From Micromonosporaceae bacterium (GTDB lineage Bacteria > Actinomycetota > Actinomycetes > Mycobacteriales > Micromonosporaceae): a stretch of 49,239 bases of DNA. Numbering within the stretch: the first letter of the stretch is position 1; each line of letters starts with the position of its first letter. This document shows, one piece after another, positions 7,966 through 15,721 of this stretch. The position numbers and the translations under genes are program-made. The DNA lies in assembly GCA_003543035.1 (NCBI GenBank), contig DPJL01000071.1, forward strand, positions 4,280 to 53,518, in the 5' to 3' direction. Below the pieces are notes generated by a model that saw nothing but the letters and a program-made list of their open reading frames with translations, was not told where the DNA came from and ran no database searches.

Positions 7966-8631
7966 ATGACCTGGGATGAGTTCGTCGTGGGTTGGGCCGT
8001 GGTCTACGACGGGTACGACATGCGCTACGCGCCCGCTCCCCGTCGCCGCCTACTCGGGGTCACCTATCGCGTGGGCCGGGTGCTTGCCGGGTTTGGGGTG
8101 CGGCCAGGTTCATTGATGCTCATCTCGGTCATGTGCTCACTGGCCGTGCCACTGCTGGCTTACCGGGGCGGGAGCTGGGCCGCCGCGGCTTTGCTGGCGA
8201 TGCTGGCCGGGCTGGGAGCCGACACCCTTGGCTCGGCTCTGACCGTGCTGACCGGCCGGGTCAGCAGGCTGAGCACCTTCTATCAAGCCCTGGCGGAGCG
8301 GGTCGCGGAGATCTGCTGGCTGTGCGCCCTCGCCCTGCTCGGTGCCCGGCCGGGCCTGATCGTCGTGGTGGCCATGTTGGTGTGGATGCACGAGTACGTT
8401 CGCGCCCGGGTAGGTGCTGCCGCGCTGCGGCCGACCGCGACGACCACGGTTGGCGACCGCTCGACCCGAACCTGGCTGGTGCTAGCGGCTCTGCTCGTAG
8501 CCGCTCTATCCGCCCAGGTGGGGAACGACCTCGCGGCCGGAGCGGTCACCCTGGTCGTGGTGACCTGGCTGGCGCTGGCCATGATCGGGATAGGTCAGCT
8601 GCTCGGGATCATCCGGAAGGTGCTCGCATAG
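7966..8631 (+). CDS. CDP-alcohol phosphatidyltransferase-like membrane protein, degenerate motif
   Basis: This is a polytopic membrane protein of about 221 residues with six or so helices. Its layout resembles CDP-alcohol phosphatidyltransferases: an amphipathic N-terminal segment (RRRLLGVTYRVGRVLAGFGVRPGSLM), then a helix where the catalytic motif is expected. That motif (DxxDG..AR...G...D...D) appears as DTLGSALTVLTGRVSR followed by YQALAERVAE, so several of the metal-binding Asp residues are absent. It may be a non-catalytic relative. A GTG at 7939, overlapping the metF stop, is an alternative start; ATG 7966 was taken because it is the first ATG. It overlaps the GNAT gene tail-to-tail by 23 bp. 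Confidence 0.65.
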   Translation: MTWDEFVVGWAVVYDGYDMRYAPAPRRRLLGVTYRVGRVLAGFGVRPGSLMLISVMCSLAVPLLAYRGGSWAAAALLAMLAGLGADTLGSALTVLTGRVSRLSTFYQALAERVAEICWLCALALLGARPGLIVVVAMLVWMHEYVRARVGAAALRPTATTTVGDRSTRTWLVLAALLVAALSAQVGNDLAAGAVTLVVVTWLALAMIGIGQLLGIIRKVLA

Positions 8632-9160
8632 GCAACTCCCGGCCCAGCACGGCAAAGGGCCGCGGGTCACCGGGAAACATCAGGCGCCGCACCACATCGA
8701 TGAAACCTGTTCGCCGGTAGAGCCGCCAGGCGCGCGACGACTGCTCATCAGCCTCCGGAGTGGACAGTAGCGCCATCCGGTCGCGCGTAAGGGCAAGCAG
8801 ACCGCGCAGCTGAGCCTCGCCCAGACCGCGCCCCTGCACAGTCGGCCTTACGTGCATCTCGACCACCTCGAAACACGACGTCAGCCAGCGTTGGCGATCA
8901 TCCTCGGTCAACGCCGCACGCACCTGGTCGTGCCACCATTGGCCGGGCTCGGAGTGGTACCCGTAGCCAAAGCCGGCGAGCCGCCCATCATCGCCAAGCG
9001 TTGCCACAGCACGGAAATGCGGCCTGCGCAGGTGGGTCTTGATGTAACCGCGGCGCACCTCGAGTGCTTGTGCGTCGTAGGACATGGCTTCGCCGAAGAC
9101 CGTGAGCACCTCGTCTATCCGGCGCGCCAGGTCGTCCGGTGTCCACCGGACGATCCTCAT
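8609..9160 (-). CDS. GNAT-family N-acetyltransferase
   Basis: This is a 183-residue acetyltransferase of the GCN5 fold. The acetyl-CoA binding segment is VEMHVRPTVQGRGLGEAQLRGLL (about 110-132), with RxxGxG as RGLG. It is followed by the family-typical pattern in which a mature side (LLSTPEADEQSSRAWRLYRRTGF) places the acceptor site. The substrate is unknown. A GNAT gene also occurs in this place in M. tuberculosis (Rv2170). Its ATG overlaps the YbaK stop as ATGA, so it is the last gene of the TetR-EamA-YbaK-GNAT operon. Confidence 0.88.
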   Translation of the reverse strand: MRIVRWTPDDLARRIDEVLTVFGEAMSYDAQALEVRRGYIKTHLRRPHFRAVATLGDDGRLAGFGYGYHSEPGQWWHDQVRAALTEDDRQRWLTSCFEVVEMHVRPTVQGRGLGEAQLRGLLALTRDRMALLSTPEADEQSSRAWRLYRRTGFIDVVRRLMFPGDPRPFAVLGRELPMRAPSG

Positions 9161-9654
9161 TCCACCTCCACCTCACTGGCGCCGGTGATGCGCAACAGCT
9201 CGGGGTAGGTGATGGGGAAAACCGCCTGCGGCACACCACCGGCCGCCCAGATCACGTCGTATTGAGCGAGCGCGACGTCCAGCAGCGTCCGCACCGGAGC
9301 CGGATGCCCAAGGGGCGCAACGCCTCCGATCGGCTGGCCGGTCGCCTCCCGGACGAACTCAGGCGTTGCCCGTCTGAGCTTGGTGACTCCCAGATCCGCC
9401 GCCACCTTGGCGGTATCGACCCGGTGCGAGCCGGAGGTCAGGACGAGCAGCGGCGAGCCGTCAACCTCGAAGATGAGCGAGTTGGCGATCTGTCCGACCT
9501 GGACACCGAGCGCCTCGGCGGCCGCGGCCGCGGTGTGCACTCCCTCATCGAGGAGCACCACCAAGCTGGCGGAGCCGGCGGCTTCAAGTGCGCGCTGGAC
9601 TGCTGTCACGTTGGGATGCAAGGACACCGTCTTCGGTTGGAGCATGCGGCTCAT
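9157..9654 (-). CDS. YbaK/ProX-type aminoacyl-tRNA deacylase
   Basis: This 165-residue protein has the YbaK/EbsC fold, whose members hydrolyse mischarged tRNA such as Cys-tRNA(Pro) in trans. Visible family features are the N-terminal helix HPNVTAVQRALEAAG, ANSLIFEVDGSPLLVLTSGSHRVD (about 58-81), GQPIGGVAPLGHP (with the GxxxP-like loop GGVAP) and the C-terminal VFPITYPELLRITGA. It overlaps the EamA gene by 71 bp if started at 9654. A TTG at 9621 (LHPNV) would fit the family N-terminus and shorten the overlap, so the start is uncertain. The downstream GNAT gene is translationally coupled. Confidence 0.88.
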   Translation of the reverse strand: MSRMLQPKTVSLHPNVTAVQRALEAAGSASLVVLLDEGVHTAAAAAEALGVQVGQIANSLIFEVDGSPLLVLTSGSHRVDTAKVAADLGVTKLRRATPEFVREATGQPIGGVAPLGHPAPVRTLLDVALAQYDVIWAAGGVPQAVFPITYPELLRITGASEVEVE

Positions 9655-10576
9655 TCTGCCTGACCGTCACCCGCGCCGTCTCCGCTAGTCCGACGCCGAG
9701 CAGCAACACTGCTCCGCCGGTTAGCTGGGCCGGGTTCAGTCTTTCGCCTAGGGCGATCCACGCGACCCCGGCTGCCAGCACCGGCTCGATCATGCCGAGA
9801 ATACCGACGCTGGTCGCCGGGAGATGCCGCAACGAGCCGACAATCAGCAGATAGGGAACGATGGTGCCTAGTACCAGTAGGTAGCCGCAGAGCATCCAAA
9901 CCGGTGTCCCGCTTGCGGTTTCGCCGGTCAGCGCGTGCCACTCCGGTAGCTGCCCGCCAAGCCCACGGGTCGCGAAGCCGGCAATGGTCGAGACGCCGAA
10001 CGCCCATCCGGTCAACGAGATTGAGTCGCGCCCGGCCGCGCCCTTGGCGCCCAGGATGAAGTAGACGGCAAGCAGCACGGCCGCGAGCATGCTCGCCGCC
10101 ACCCCCAGGCCGTCCAGCCGCAGATTTCCCCACACCTCAGCGACGATGGCCAAACCCGTCAGACTGAGTGCGAAGCCGATCCAGAGCCGGGGCCGAACCT
10201 GTTGGCGCTGCCCGAATCTCGCCCACAGCGCAACGAAGAGGGGTGCGGTGAACTCGAAGAGCAGCGCGATGCCGACCGGCAGCCGGGAGATCCCCACGAA
10301 GTAGAGCATTGGCACGGCAAAGAATCCGGTGACGCCATACGTGATCAGCAGGGGGAGTTCACTGGCCCGGATCCGGAAGCGGGGCAGGCCCGGCCGTAAC
10401 ACCGCACCCAGGGCGATCAGTCCGAGACAACCGCCAAGAGCCCGGAACGTCGCCAGATCCCGAGGCTCGATGCCCGCCTGCAGGATCAGTTTGGAGGCGC
10501 TGCCGTTGACCGCGAAGAAGAGCGCGGCGAACAAAACCATGATGACGCCGACAGTGGGGCGCGGACGGATCGGCAC
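9584..10576 (-). CDS. EamA/DMT-family exporter (RhtA-like)
   Basis: This 330-residue membrane protein has ten hydrophobic helices arranged as two five-helix EamA repeats, as in drug/metabolite transporters that export amino acids or related metabolites. The first repeat begins MVLFAALFFAVNGSASKLIL and the second begins around residue 155. The end of the second repeat carries the typical MIEPVLAAGVAWIALGERL. The C-terminal 25 residues are a hydrophilic tail that overlaps the YbaK gene. The TetR gene ends 19 bp upstream on the same strand, so the exporter is probably regulated by it. The substrate is not predictable from sequence. Confidence 0.9.
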   Translation of the reverse strand: MPIRPRPTVGVIMVLFAALFFAVNGSASKLILQAGIEPRDLATFRALGGCLGLIALGAVLRPGLPRFRIRASELPLLITYGVTGFFAVPMLYFVGISRLPVGIALLFEFTAPLFVALWARFGQRQQVRPRLWIGFALSLTGLAIVAEVWGNLRLDGLGVAASMLAAVLLAVYFILGAKGAAGRDSISLTGWAFGVSTIAGFATRGLGGQLPEWHALTGETASGTPVWMLCGYLLVLGTIVPYLLIVGSLRHLPATSVGILGMIEPVLAAGVAWIALGERLNPAQLTGGAVLLLGVGLAETARVTVRQNEPHAPTEDGVLASQRDSSPART

Positions 10577-10595
10577 CGGCCAAGGCTATCGCCTG

Positions 10596-11354
10596 TTATG
10601 AGCGCTGTCTCTTGCGTTCCTTACCTGATCTCATCAGATGGTCCTCGTTGATGATGAGGCTAAGGCCGTCGAGAATGCGATTGAGCCCGAAGTCGAGCGC
10701 CTGGTTCTGCCCGGCCTCGGGGCCGCCGGCCGCGATCGCCGCTATGGTCCGGGCGATGGCCGGAAACCTGTCCGCCCGGGGCATTGCCAGACCGGCCATC
10801 ATGGCGCCGATCTGCTCCTCGGGCTGGTTGCCCATCGCGGCCTGCTGACTGGCGATACCTCGTACGTGCCCGGCCAGGACGGCGACCGTGTCCAGCTTTT
10901 GCGCGGGCGACAACGGCGTTTCGTCGAGCGCGGCGACGGCGTACTCCGCCCAGAGCAGCTCGTTGGGCCCGATCGGCCGGGAACCAACGGTGGCCGGCAG
11001 GGTCCACGGGTGCGCCAGGAAAGCGTCGAACATGGCGCGGGCCCAGAAATCGAGGCGCTCGCGCCAGCCCGGCATGGCGGTCATGGAGCCGGGCGGGGTG
11101 CCCAGCGCACGGTCGATCATGAGGGCGATCAGCTCTTTTTTCCCCGGCACGTACCGGTAAAGCGACATCTTGGTGAAGTTGAGCTCGGCGGCCACCCGTT
11201 CCATCGAAACGGCGCCCAGGTCCTCGGCGTCAGCGATGTCGATCGCGGTCTGCGCGATCTGATCGAGGCTGAGCGCCGGTTTGGGGCCGCGTTTGGGCTG
11301 CGGGCGGGTACCCCAGAGCAGCTCGACACCGGCTGTGTGCTCGCCGAATGTCAT
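10596..11354 (-). CDS. TetR-family regulator (TetR_C_1-like)
   Basis: This 252-residue regulator has a TetR HTH at about residues 24-70 (LSLDQIAQTAIDIADAEDLGAVSMERVAAELNFTKMSLYRYVPGK) and a long ligand-binding C-terminal half. ATG 11354 has AGGAGG six nt upstream; an upstream in-frame start lacks this. It is the first gene of a TetR-EamA-YbaK-GNAT unit and diverges from a TetX-like FAD monooxygenase. Inverted repeats in the 98-bp spacer (11384-11433) are the likely operator, so it probably represses both directions. It is a close paralogue in layout of the TetR gene at 34548-35210. Confidence 0.92.
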   Translation of the reverse strand: MTFGEHTAGVELLWGTRPQPKRGPKPALSLDQIAQTAIDIADAEDLGAVSMERVAAELNFTKMSLYRYVPGKKELIALMIDRALGTPPGSMTAMPGWRERLDFWARAMFDAFLAHPWTLPATVGSRPIGPNELLWAEYAVAALDETPLSPAQKLDTVAVLAGHVRGIASQQAAMGNQPEEQIGAMMAGLAMPRADRFPAIARTIAAIAAGGPEAGQNQALDFGLNRILDGLSLIINEDHLMRSGKERKRQRS

Positions 11355-11383
11355 CAAATGCCTCCTGGGGTGTTCATCCGCCA

Positions 11384-11433
11384 AAACTGTGTCTACGATA
11401 CACATTATAAATAGTCTCCAAGGGACACAGTTT
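11384..11433. promoter_or_regulatory. Nested inverted repeats, putative TetR operator
   Basis: A perfect 10-bp inverted repeat AAACTGTGTC (11384-11393) and GACACAGTTT (11424-11433) encloses a 30-bp spacer. Inside it lies TGTGTCTACGATACACA (11388-11404), with 5-bp arms. The spacer also contains an AT-rich TATAAT on the minus strand (11409-11404) and TATAAA on the plus strand, good -10 candidates for the two divergent genes. The site lies between the regulator and the monooxygenase starts. Confidence 0.7.
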
Positions 11434-11452
11434 AGTGATGGGGAGAAACACC

Positions 11453-12676
11453 ATGAGAAACAAGCAGATCCTGATCTCCGGCGCGAGCATCGCCGGCCCG
11501 GCGCTCGCCTGTTGGCTGGGCCGCTACGGGTTCGACGTGACCGTGGTGGAGCTCGCCTCCGAGCTGCGTCGCGGTGGTAGCGCGGTCGACTTCCGGGGCG
11601 AGGTCAACATGACCCTGCTGGCCCGGATGGGGATCCTCGAGGACCTGCGCCGGGTGCAGACCGGCGGCACGCCGATGCGGTTCGTCGATGCCAGCGGCAG
11701 GACCAGGCTCTACCTGCCCGCCGAGTTCGCCGGCGGGGACGTCGAGGTGCACCGCTTCGACCTGGCCCGGATTCTTCATGAGCACAGCAGGAACACCACC
11801 GACTACGTGTTCGGCGACTCGATCACCGAATTGCGGCAGACCCCGGAAGGCGTGCACGTCACCTTCGCCAGCGGCAAACGGCGCACCTTCGATCTGGTCA
11901 TCGGCGCCGATGGGATCCACTCCAACGTCAGGCGGCTGGCCTTCGGCCCGGAGGAGAGCTACGTCAGCCATCTCGGCTACTACGTCGCCACTTGGGAGAC
12001 TGCCAACATTCTCGGCGTCGATCGCGGTTCGTTGCTGCACAACGCGCCTGGCCGGGCGATCGGTTTGGGTGCCGACGAGGTCGATCGGGCCCGCGGTAGC
12101 GGGTTCGCCATCTTCGCCGCACCACAGCTCGACTACGACCGCCATGACATCGATCAGCAGAAACAGCTGATCGCCGAGGCGTTTGCCGGGGTGGGCTGGC
12201 ATGCTCAGCAGCTCGTCGGCACGCTGCGTGATGCCGACGGGTTCTACTTCGACTCGATCAGCCGCGCCGACGTACCGGCCTGGTCGCAGGGCCGGATCGC
12301 ACTTGTCGGCGACGCCGCCTGTGGGGCCACGATCGGCGGGATGGGAACGGGTACCGCGATTGTCGCGGCGTATGCGCTGGCCGGAGAGCTCACTCTGGCG
12401 GCCGGCGACCACACCGTCGCTTTTGGACGGTATGAAAGCCTGCTGCGGCCATACGCCCAGAAGACGCAGCAGGGCGGCGACCGGACCGGGAAGTTCCTGG
12501 CCCCGCGAAGTCGAATCGCCTTGCGGCTGCGCGACATGATCCTGAGCCGGCGGTTCGCCATGAACCTGATGCTGAAGGCGGGTCAGGAGCAGGCGGCGGG
12601 GATCGACCTGCCGAACTATCCGGCAATCGGCACAACGACACCGGGAAGGCTTGACCGGGACGGGCGTTCGAACTAA
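11453..12676 (+). CDS. FAD-dependent monooxygenase (TetX/PHBH family)
   Basis: This 407-residue group A flavin monooxygenase has the dinucleotide-binding strand ILISGASIAGPALACWLG at residues 6-23, the NADPH/FAD DG motif VIGADGIHSNVRR (about 148-160) and the GD motif ALVGDAACGATIGGMGTG (about 282-299). These are the hallmarks of PHBH and TetX-type hydroxylases. ATG 11453 has GGGGAG eight nt upstream. Divergence from a TetR gene followed by an exporter suggests inducible modification of a small toxic compound or antibiotic; the substrate is unknown. Its stop codon lies inside the first SOS-box match. Confidence 0.92.
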   Translation: MRNKQILISGASIAGPALACWLGRYGFDVTVVELASELRRGGSAVDFRGEVNMTLLARMGILEDLRRVQTGGTPMRFVDASGRTRLYLPAEFAGGDVEVHRFDLARILHEHSRNTTDYVFGDSITELRQTPEGVHVTFASGKRRTFDLVIGADGIHSNVRRLAFGPEESYVSHLGYYVATWETANILGVDRGSLLHNAPGRAIGLGADEVDRARGSGFAIFAAPQLDYDRHDIDQQKQLIAEAFAGVGWHAQQLVGTLRDADGFYFDSISRADVPAWSQGRIALVGDAACGATIGGMGTGTAIVAAYALAGELTLAAGDHTVAFGRYESLLRPYAQKTQQGGDRTGKFLAPRSRIALRLRDMILSRRFAMNLMLKAGQEQAAGIDLPNYPAIGTTTPGRLDRDGRSN

Positions 12677-12683
12677 TGTTCTA
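12668..12683. promoter_or_regulatory. LexA/SOS-box match 1
   Basis: The sequence TCGAACTAATGTTCTA matches the actinobacterial SOS box TCGAAC-N4-GTTCGA at 11 of 12 fixed positions. It spans the stop codon of the FAD monooxygenase gene and lies 25 bp upstream of a second match. Confidence 0.6.
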
Positions 12684-12692
12684 GACAGTTCT

Positions 12693-12708
12693 TCGGACAG
12701 GTGTTCGA
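12693..12708. promoter_or_regulatory. LexA/SOS-box match 2
   Basis: The sequence TCGGACAGGTGTTCGA matches TCGAAC-N4-GTTCGA at 11 of 12 fixed positions. It also fits the purine/pyrimidine preference of the spacer (AGGT) in the CGAACRNRYGTTCG form of the box. It lies 262 bp before the HEPN gene, the only plus-strand gene downstream. Confidence 0.7.
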
Positions 12709-12877
12709 TCACCTACTCACCTCGGGTGTGATCGTGCTTCCTCGCCGGGGAGCCAACAATTTCATAGGTCTCCGGGGGGAGAGCGATTCGCGGCGCAACA
12801 CCCTCGGTGCGGTGCTCGCGACACCGCAAACCGACCGCAGAAGTTTCGCGGCTTTCTGGCGGTCACCTTGACGGGAC

Positions 12878-12915
12878 GCCGTCCGCTGCCCACCGACCCC
12901 CGGGCAGCGGACGGC
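12878..12915 (+). other. Perfect 14-bp leader hairpin upstream of HEPN gene
   Basis: GCCGTCCGCTGCCC (12878-12891) pairs perfectly with GGGCAGCGGACGGC (12902-12915) across a 10-nt loop. No T-run follows, so it is not a typical terminator; a leader structure of the HEPN transcript is more likely. The whole gap 12677-12970 otherwise holds two SOS-box matches and a weak open frame (12701-12871, 56 codons) with lower third-position GC than neighbouring genes. Confidence 0.6.
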
Positions 12916-12970
12916 GAACCCGGCCGGCCGGTCAATCGGCCAGCCCATCGAACGTGAGGGAGCACATCCG

Positions 12971-13381
12971 ATGAGCGCTGCGATTCTGGTCCCTAGCCAC
13001 GTACTACCGCACCGAACACCGTTGGAGCTGATCGTTTTGGCTCGGCGCGGCCTCTCGGAGGCACGCACCACCGAATCTCATGCCCAGCGCTATGCCACAG
13101 CTCATCTCGCCGCCTTGCGCGCGGCAGCAGCAGTATTGGCGGCTCGAGCGCGGCCCGCTCCGTCGGGACGTCGCAAGATCACCAGTGTGTGGGTGCTGCT
13201 GACGATGGTCGCGCCTGAGCTGAACGAGTGGGCGGCATTCTTCTCCGCGGGTGCGGCCAAACGGTCGGCAGCCGAGTCGGGGATCGCCGTGGTGACCGCG
13301 GAAGAGGCTGATCACCTGATCCTGCACGCGGCCCGTTTCGTCGACACCGTCCAGCAAACCCTTGGCTTGAACCGCATCTGA
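12971..13381 (+). CDS. HEPN-domain protein (SAV_6107-like), possible RNase
   Basis: This 136-residue, largely helical protein looks like the SAV_6107-type HEPN family of actinobacteria. The HEPN catalytic signature R-x4-6-H is present as RYATAH (Arg40, His45) inside a helix (HAQRYATAHLAALRAAAAVLAAR). HEPN proteins with this motif are often metal-independent RNases. A second conserved-looking block is VWVLLTMVAPELNEWAAFFSAGA (about 73-95). GAGGGAG lies about ten nt before ATG. Two LexA-box matches upstream suggest DNA-damage induction, and no antitoxin gene adjoins it. The family name is from memory and the function is inferred. Confidence 0.72.
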   Translation: MSAAILVPSHVLPHRTPLELIVLARRGLSEARTTESHAQRYATAHLAALRAAAAVLAARARPAPSGRRKITSVWVLLTMVAPELNEWAAFFSAGAAKRSAAESGIAVVTAEEADHLILHAARFVDTVQQTLGLNRI

Positions 13382-13389
13382 CTTTGACG

Positions 13390-13428
13390 AACAAAGGGTG
13401 GCCTCCACATTGGAGGCCACCCTTTGTT
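13390..13428. terminator. Perfect 18-bp stem terminator, bidirectional
   Basis: AACAAAGGGTGGCCTCCA (13390-13407) pairs perfectly with 13411-13428 across the 3-nt loop CAT. It starts 8 bp after the HEPN stop and lies between convergent genes, so it can serve both the HEPN gene and the YczE-like gene. Confidence 0.9.
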
Positions 13429-13524
13429 AGTTCGCTAGCCGATGCCGTCGAGCCGCTTGTAAGACGTGTAGGTCAGCACACCTGATTGGCTTGCGGGCCA
13501 ACGCGGATGTAGCCGACAGTGTCG

Positions 13525-14187
13525 TCAATTGATGGGTGACGGCTGAGGGCTGAGTTTGGTGGGCAGGCTCAAGGGCCGGATGGTGAGCTTGGGGAGGAAG
13601 AACTGGGCGAGCAGGCCGATCATGAGAGCGTAGGCGATGGTTCCGATGCCGACCTTGCCACCTAGGAAGAAGCCGATGGCGACCACGGCGATCTCGATGA
13701 CCGTTCGCCATCCACGCAGCGACCACGTGCGTGCGGCCAGCCCGGTCATCAGCCCGTCGCGCGGGCCCGGACCCAGATTGGCTCCGATGTAGAGGCCGCT
13801 CGCCACGCCGCACATCAAAATACCGCCCACCAGGAAGAGCCAGCGCATGGCCAGGTGCGAGGGATGCGGTAGGGCGGAGTTGGCCAGATCCACCACGAGC
13901 CCGATAACCAGGATGTTGGAGACCGTGCCGATGCCGGGTCGCTGCCGCAGCGGGATCCAGCAGAGCAGGACCACAGCTCCCGCGATGATGAGGACAGTGC
14001 CCACGCTGAGCCCGGTGCGCAGCGCGATGCCCTGGTGCAGCACGTCCCACGGCTGGTTACCCAGCTCGGCCTGCAGCATCAGGCTGATGCTCACGCCGTA
14101 GAAGACGAGGCCGGCCAGCAATTGGAAGAGGCGAAGGGGGAGCCGTTCGGTGAGTGGCATGGGCATTGGCTTGCTTGTCGGGGTCAC
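13525..14187 (-). CDS. YczE/YitT-like membrane protein
   Basis: This 220-residue (from GTG 14187) membrane protein has about five to six helices and matches the YczE type: LFQLLAGLVFYGVSISLMLQAELGNQPWDVLHQGIA, then a conserved GLYIGANLGPGPRDGLMTGL (about 145-164), ending with FFLGGKVGIGTIAYALMIG. Such proteins often sit next to MocR-type regulators, exactly as here. The function is unknown; transport or sensing is proposed in the family. The start is uncertain: GTG 14187 follows a TTAAGACT element as in leaderless genes, while ATG 14166 or 14160 lie closer to the first helix. Confidence 0.85.
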   Translation of the reverse strand: MTPTSKPMPMPLTERLPLRLFQLLAGLVFYGVSISLMLQAELGNQPWDVLHQGIALRTGLSVGTVLIIAGAVVLLCWIPLRQRPGIGTVSNILVIGLVVDLANSALPHPSHLAMRWLFLVGGILMCGVASGLYIGANLGPGPRDGLMTGLAARTWSLRGWRTVIEIAVVAIGFFLGGKVGIGTIAYALMIGLLAQFFLPKLTIRPLSLPTKLSPQPSPIN

Positions 14188-14247
14188 GTCTGCCAGTCTT
14201 AAGTCCAATTCCAAACTCGGAAAGAGCCAATTCGCGCGAGGTGGACC

Positions 14248-15702
14248 ATGACAGCGACCGTGCGAGGCGCCCAGCTGGCCCGTCTGCTGGGGCGGTGGCA
14301 TGCCCTGCCCGCTCGGCGGCGCAGCCCCGACTACGCGGCTCTGGCGTCGGCGATCCGTGGTCTGCTGGCCGACGGCAGGCTTCCTCTGGCTGTGCGGCTG
14401 CCCGCTGAGCGCGAGCTAGCGGACGCACTGGCGATCTCGCGGACCACGGTTTCGGCCGCCTACCGCGAGCTACGTGAATCAGGACACCTCACCAGCAGGC
14501 GCGGAGCCGGGAGCTGGACCACGCTGCCAAATGGGCATCGGGTGGCCGGGTCCGGGCTGTGGATGGCCGACGACGACCTCGACCTGATCGACCTGAGCTG
14601 CGCCGCGCTTTCCGCGCCGGATGAGGTGATGATCGCCGCCCGAGCCGCATTGGCGGATCTGCCTCGTTATCTCGGCGGCGCGGGGTACCACCCGACCGGG
14701 ATAGGCGAGCTGCGGGCGGCGGTGGCTGATCAGTACACGGCTCGAGGCCTGCCCACGAGCCCGGAGCAGATCATGATCACCAATGGGGTGCTGCACGCTC
14801 TCGACCTCGTGCTGCGGTTGCTGGTCCCGGTCGGTGCGCCCGTCCTCGTGGAATCCCCGACCTATCCGAATGCGTTGGCGGCCTTGGGCGGCCGTCGCGC
14901 TCGCATCTCCACGCACGGCATGGACGAAGCGGGCTGGGATCCGGAGTTGTTGCTGGGCACCCTTCGGCAGACGCGACCCAGGCTCGCCTACCTGATCCCG
15001 GAGTTCCAGAACCCGACCGGGCACCTGATGCCGACACAACTTCGGGAGCACCTTGTCGCGGCGGCACAACGGGCCGGTACCGATCTAGTCATCGATGAGT
15101 CCTTTGTGGACCTTCCGCTCGACGGGCAGGAGATGCCCCCCGCCGTCGCAAGCTTCGACCGGCACGGCCGGGTGCTCACCATCGGCGGGATGAGCAAGCC
15201 CTTCTGGGGCGGGCTCCGCATCGGCTGGGTCCGGGCCTCAGCGCCTACCGTGCAACGGCTCGCCGCGGCCCGCGTCGGCGTCGACACAGCCGGACCGGTG
15301 CTGGATCAACTGGTCGGAGTTCATCTGCTCAGCGTGGCCGACAGGGTGATCGCCGATCGCCGCCGCCAGCTCGCTGCCGCTCGCGACGCCTTGCTCGAAG
15401 CGGTGCAGGAGCATCTGCCGACCTGGCGCGTGACCAGGCCGGCCGGCGGGGTAACCCTCTGGGCCGAGCTGGATGGGCCGGTTTCGAGCGCGCTGGCCCG
15501 AGCTGTCGAGTCGATGGGCGTACGTATCGCACCCGGTCCCCGCTTCGGCGTGGACGGGACGCTGGAACGCTTCCTGCGCTTGCCTTTTACGCAACCCATT
15601 CCGGAGCTGCTCGACGGAATCAAGCGGATTGCCGCCGCGCGCTACGACCTAGACAGAACGGGCTCGCGTCCGCAATGGAGCGAGCCCGAACTGATCGCGT
15701 GA
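14248..15702 (+). CDS. MocR/PdxR-family regulator (GntR HTH fused to aminotransferase fold)
   Basis: This 484-residue protein has an N-terminal GntR winged helix (about 25-90, LPAERELADALAISRTTVSAAYRELRESGHLTSRRGAGSW) and a fold-type I aminotransferase domain. The PLP lysine is Lys317 in TIGGMSKPFWGGLRIGW, with the family landmarks NPTG (about 257) and DESFVDL before it. MocR proteins usually sense PLP or an amino-compound adduct and control the adjacent gene. The divergent YczE-type gene is therefore the expected target, with operator in the 60-bp spacer. A CGGGCTCGC/GCGAGCCCG stem (15659-15688) overlaps the 3' end and may terminate transcription. Confidence 0.93.
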   Translation: MTATVRGAQLARLLGRWHALPARRRSPDYAALASAIRGLLADGRLPLAVRLPAERELADALAISRTTVSAAYRELRESGHLTSRRGAGSWTTLPNGHRVAGSGLWMADDDLDLIDLSCAALSAPDEVMIAARAALADLPRYLGGAGYHPTGIGELRAAVADQYTARGLPTSPEQIMITNGVLHALDLVLRLLVPVGAPVLVESPTYPNALAALGGRRARISTHGMDEAGWDPELLLGTLRQTRPRLAYLIPEFQNPTGHLMPTQLREHLVAAAQRAGTDLVIDESFVDLPLDGQEMPPAVASFDRHGRVLTIGGMSKPFWGGLRIGWVRASAPTVQRLAAARVGVDTAGPVLDQLVGVHLLSVADRVIADRRRQLAAARDALLEAVQEHLPTWRVTRPAGGVTLWAELDGPVSSALARAVESMGVRIAPGPRFGVDGTLERFLRLPFTQPIPELLDGIKRIAAARYDLDRTGSRPQWSEPELIA

Positions 15703-15721
15703 TGTCGCGGATCTTGCAAGC

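Noticed and set aside
11432..12712. A 426-codon minus-strand frame opposite the FAD monooxygenase
   Set aside because: The plus strand carries complete flavin motifs; the opposite frame has no domain or start signal.
12701..12871. A 56-codon plus-strand frame before the HEPN gene
   Set aside because: It has lower third-position GC than its neighbours, no ribosome-binding site, and its start lies inside an SOS-box match; it is kept only as a possibility in the leader finding.
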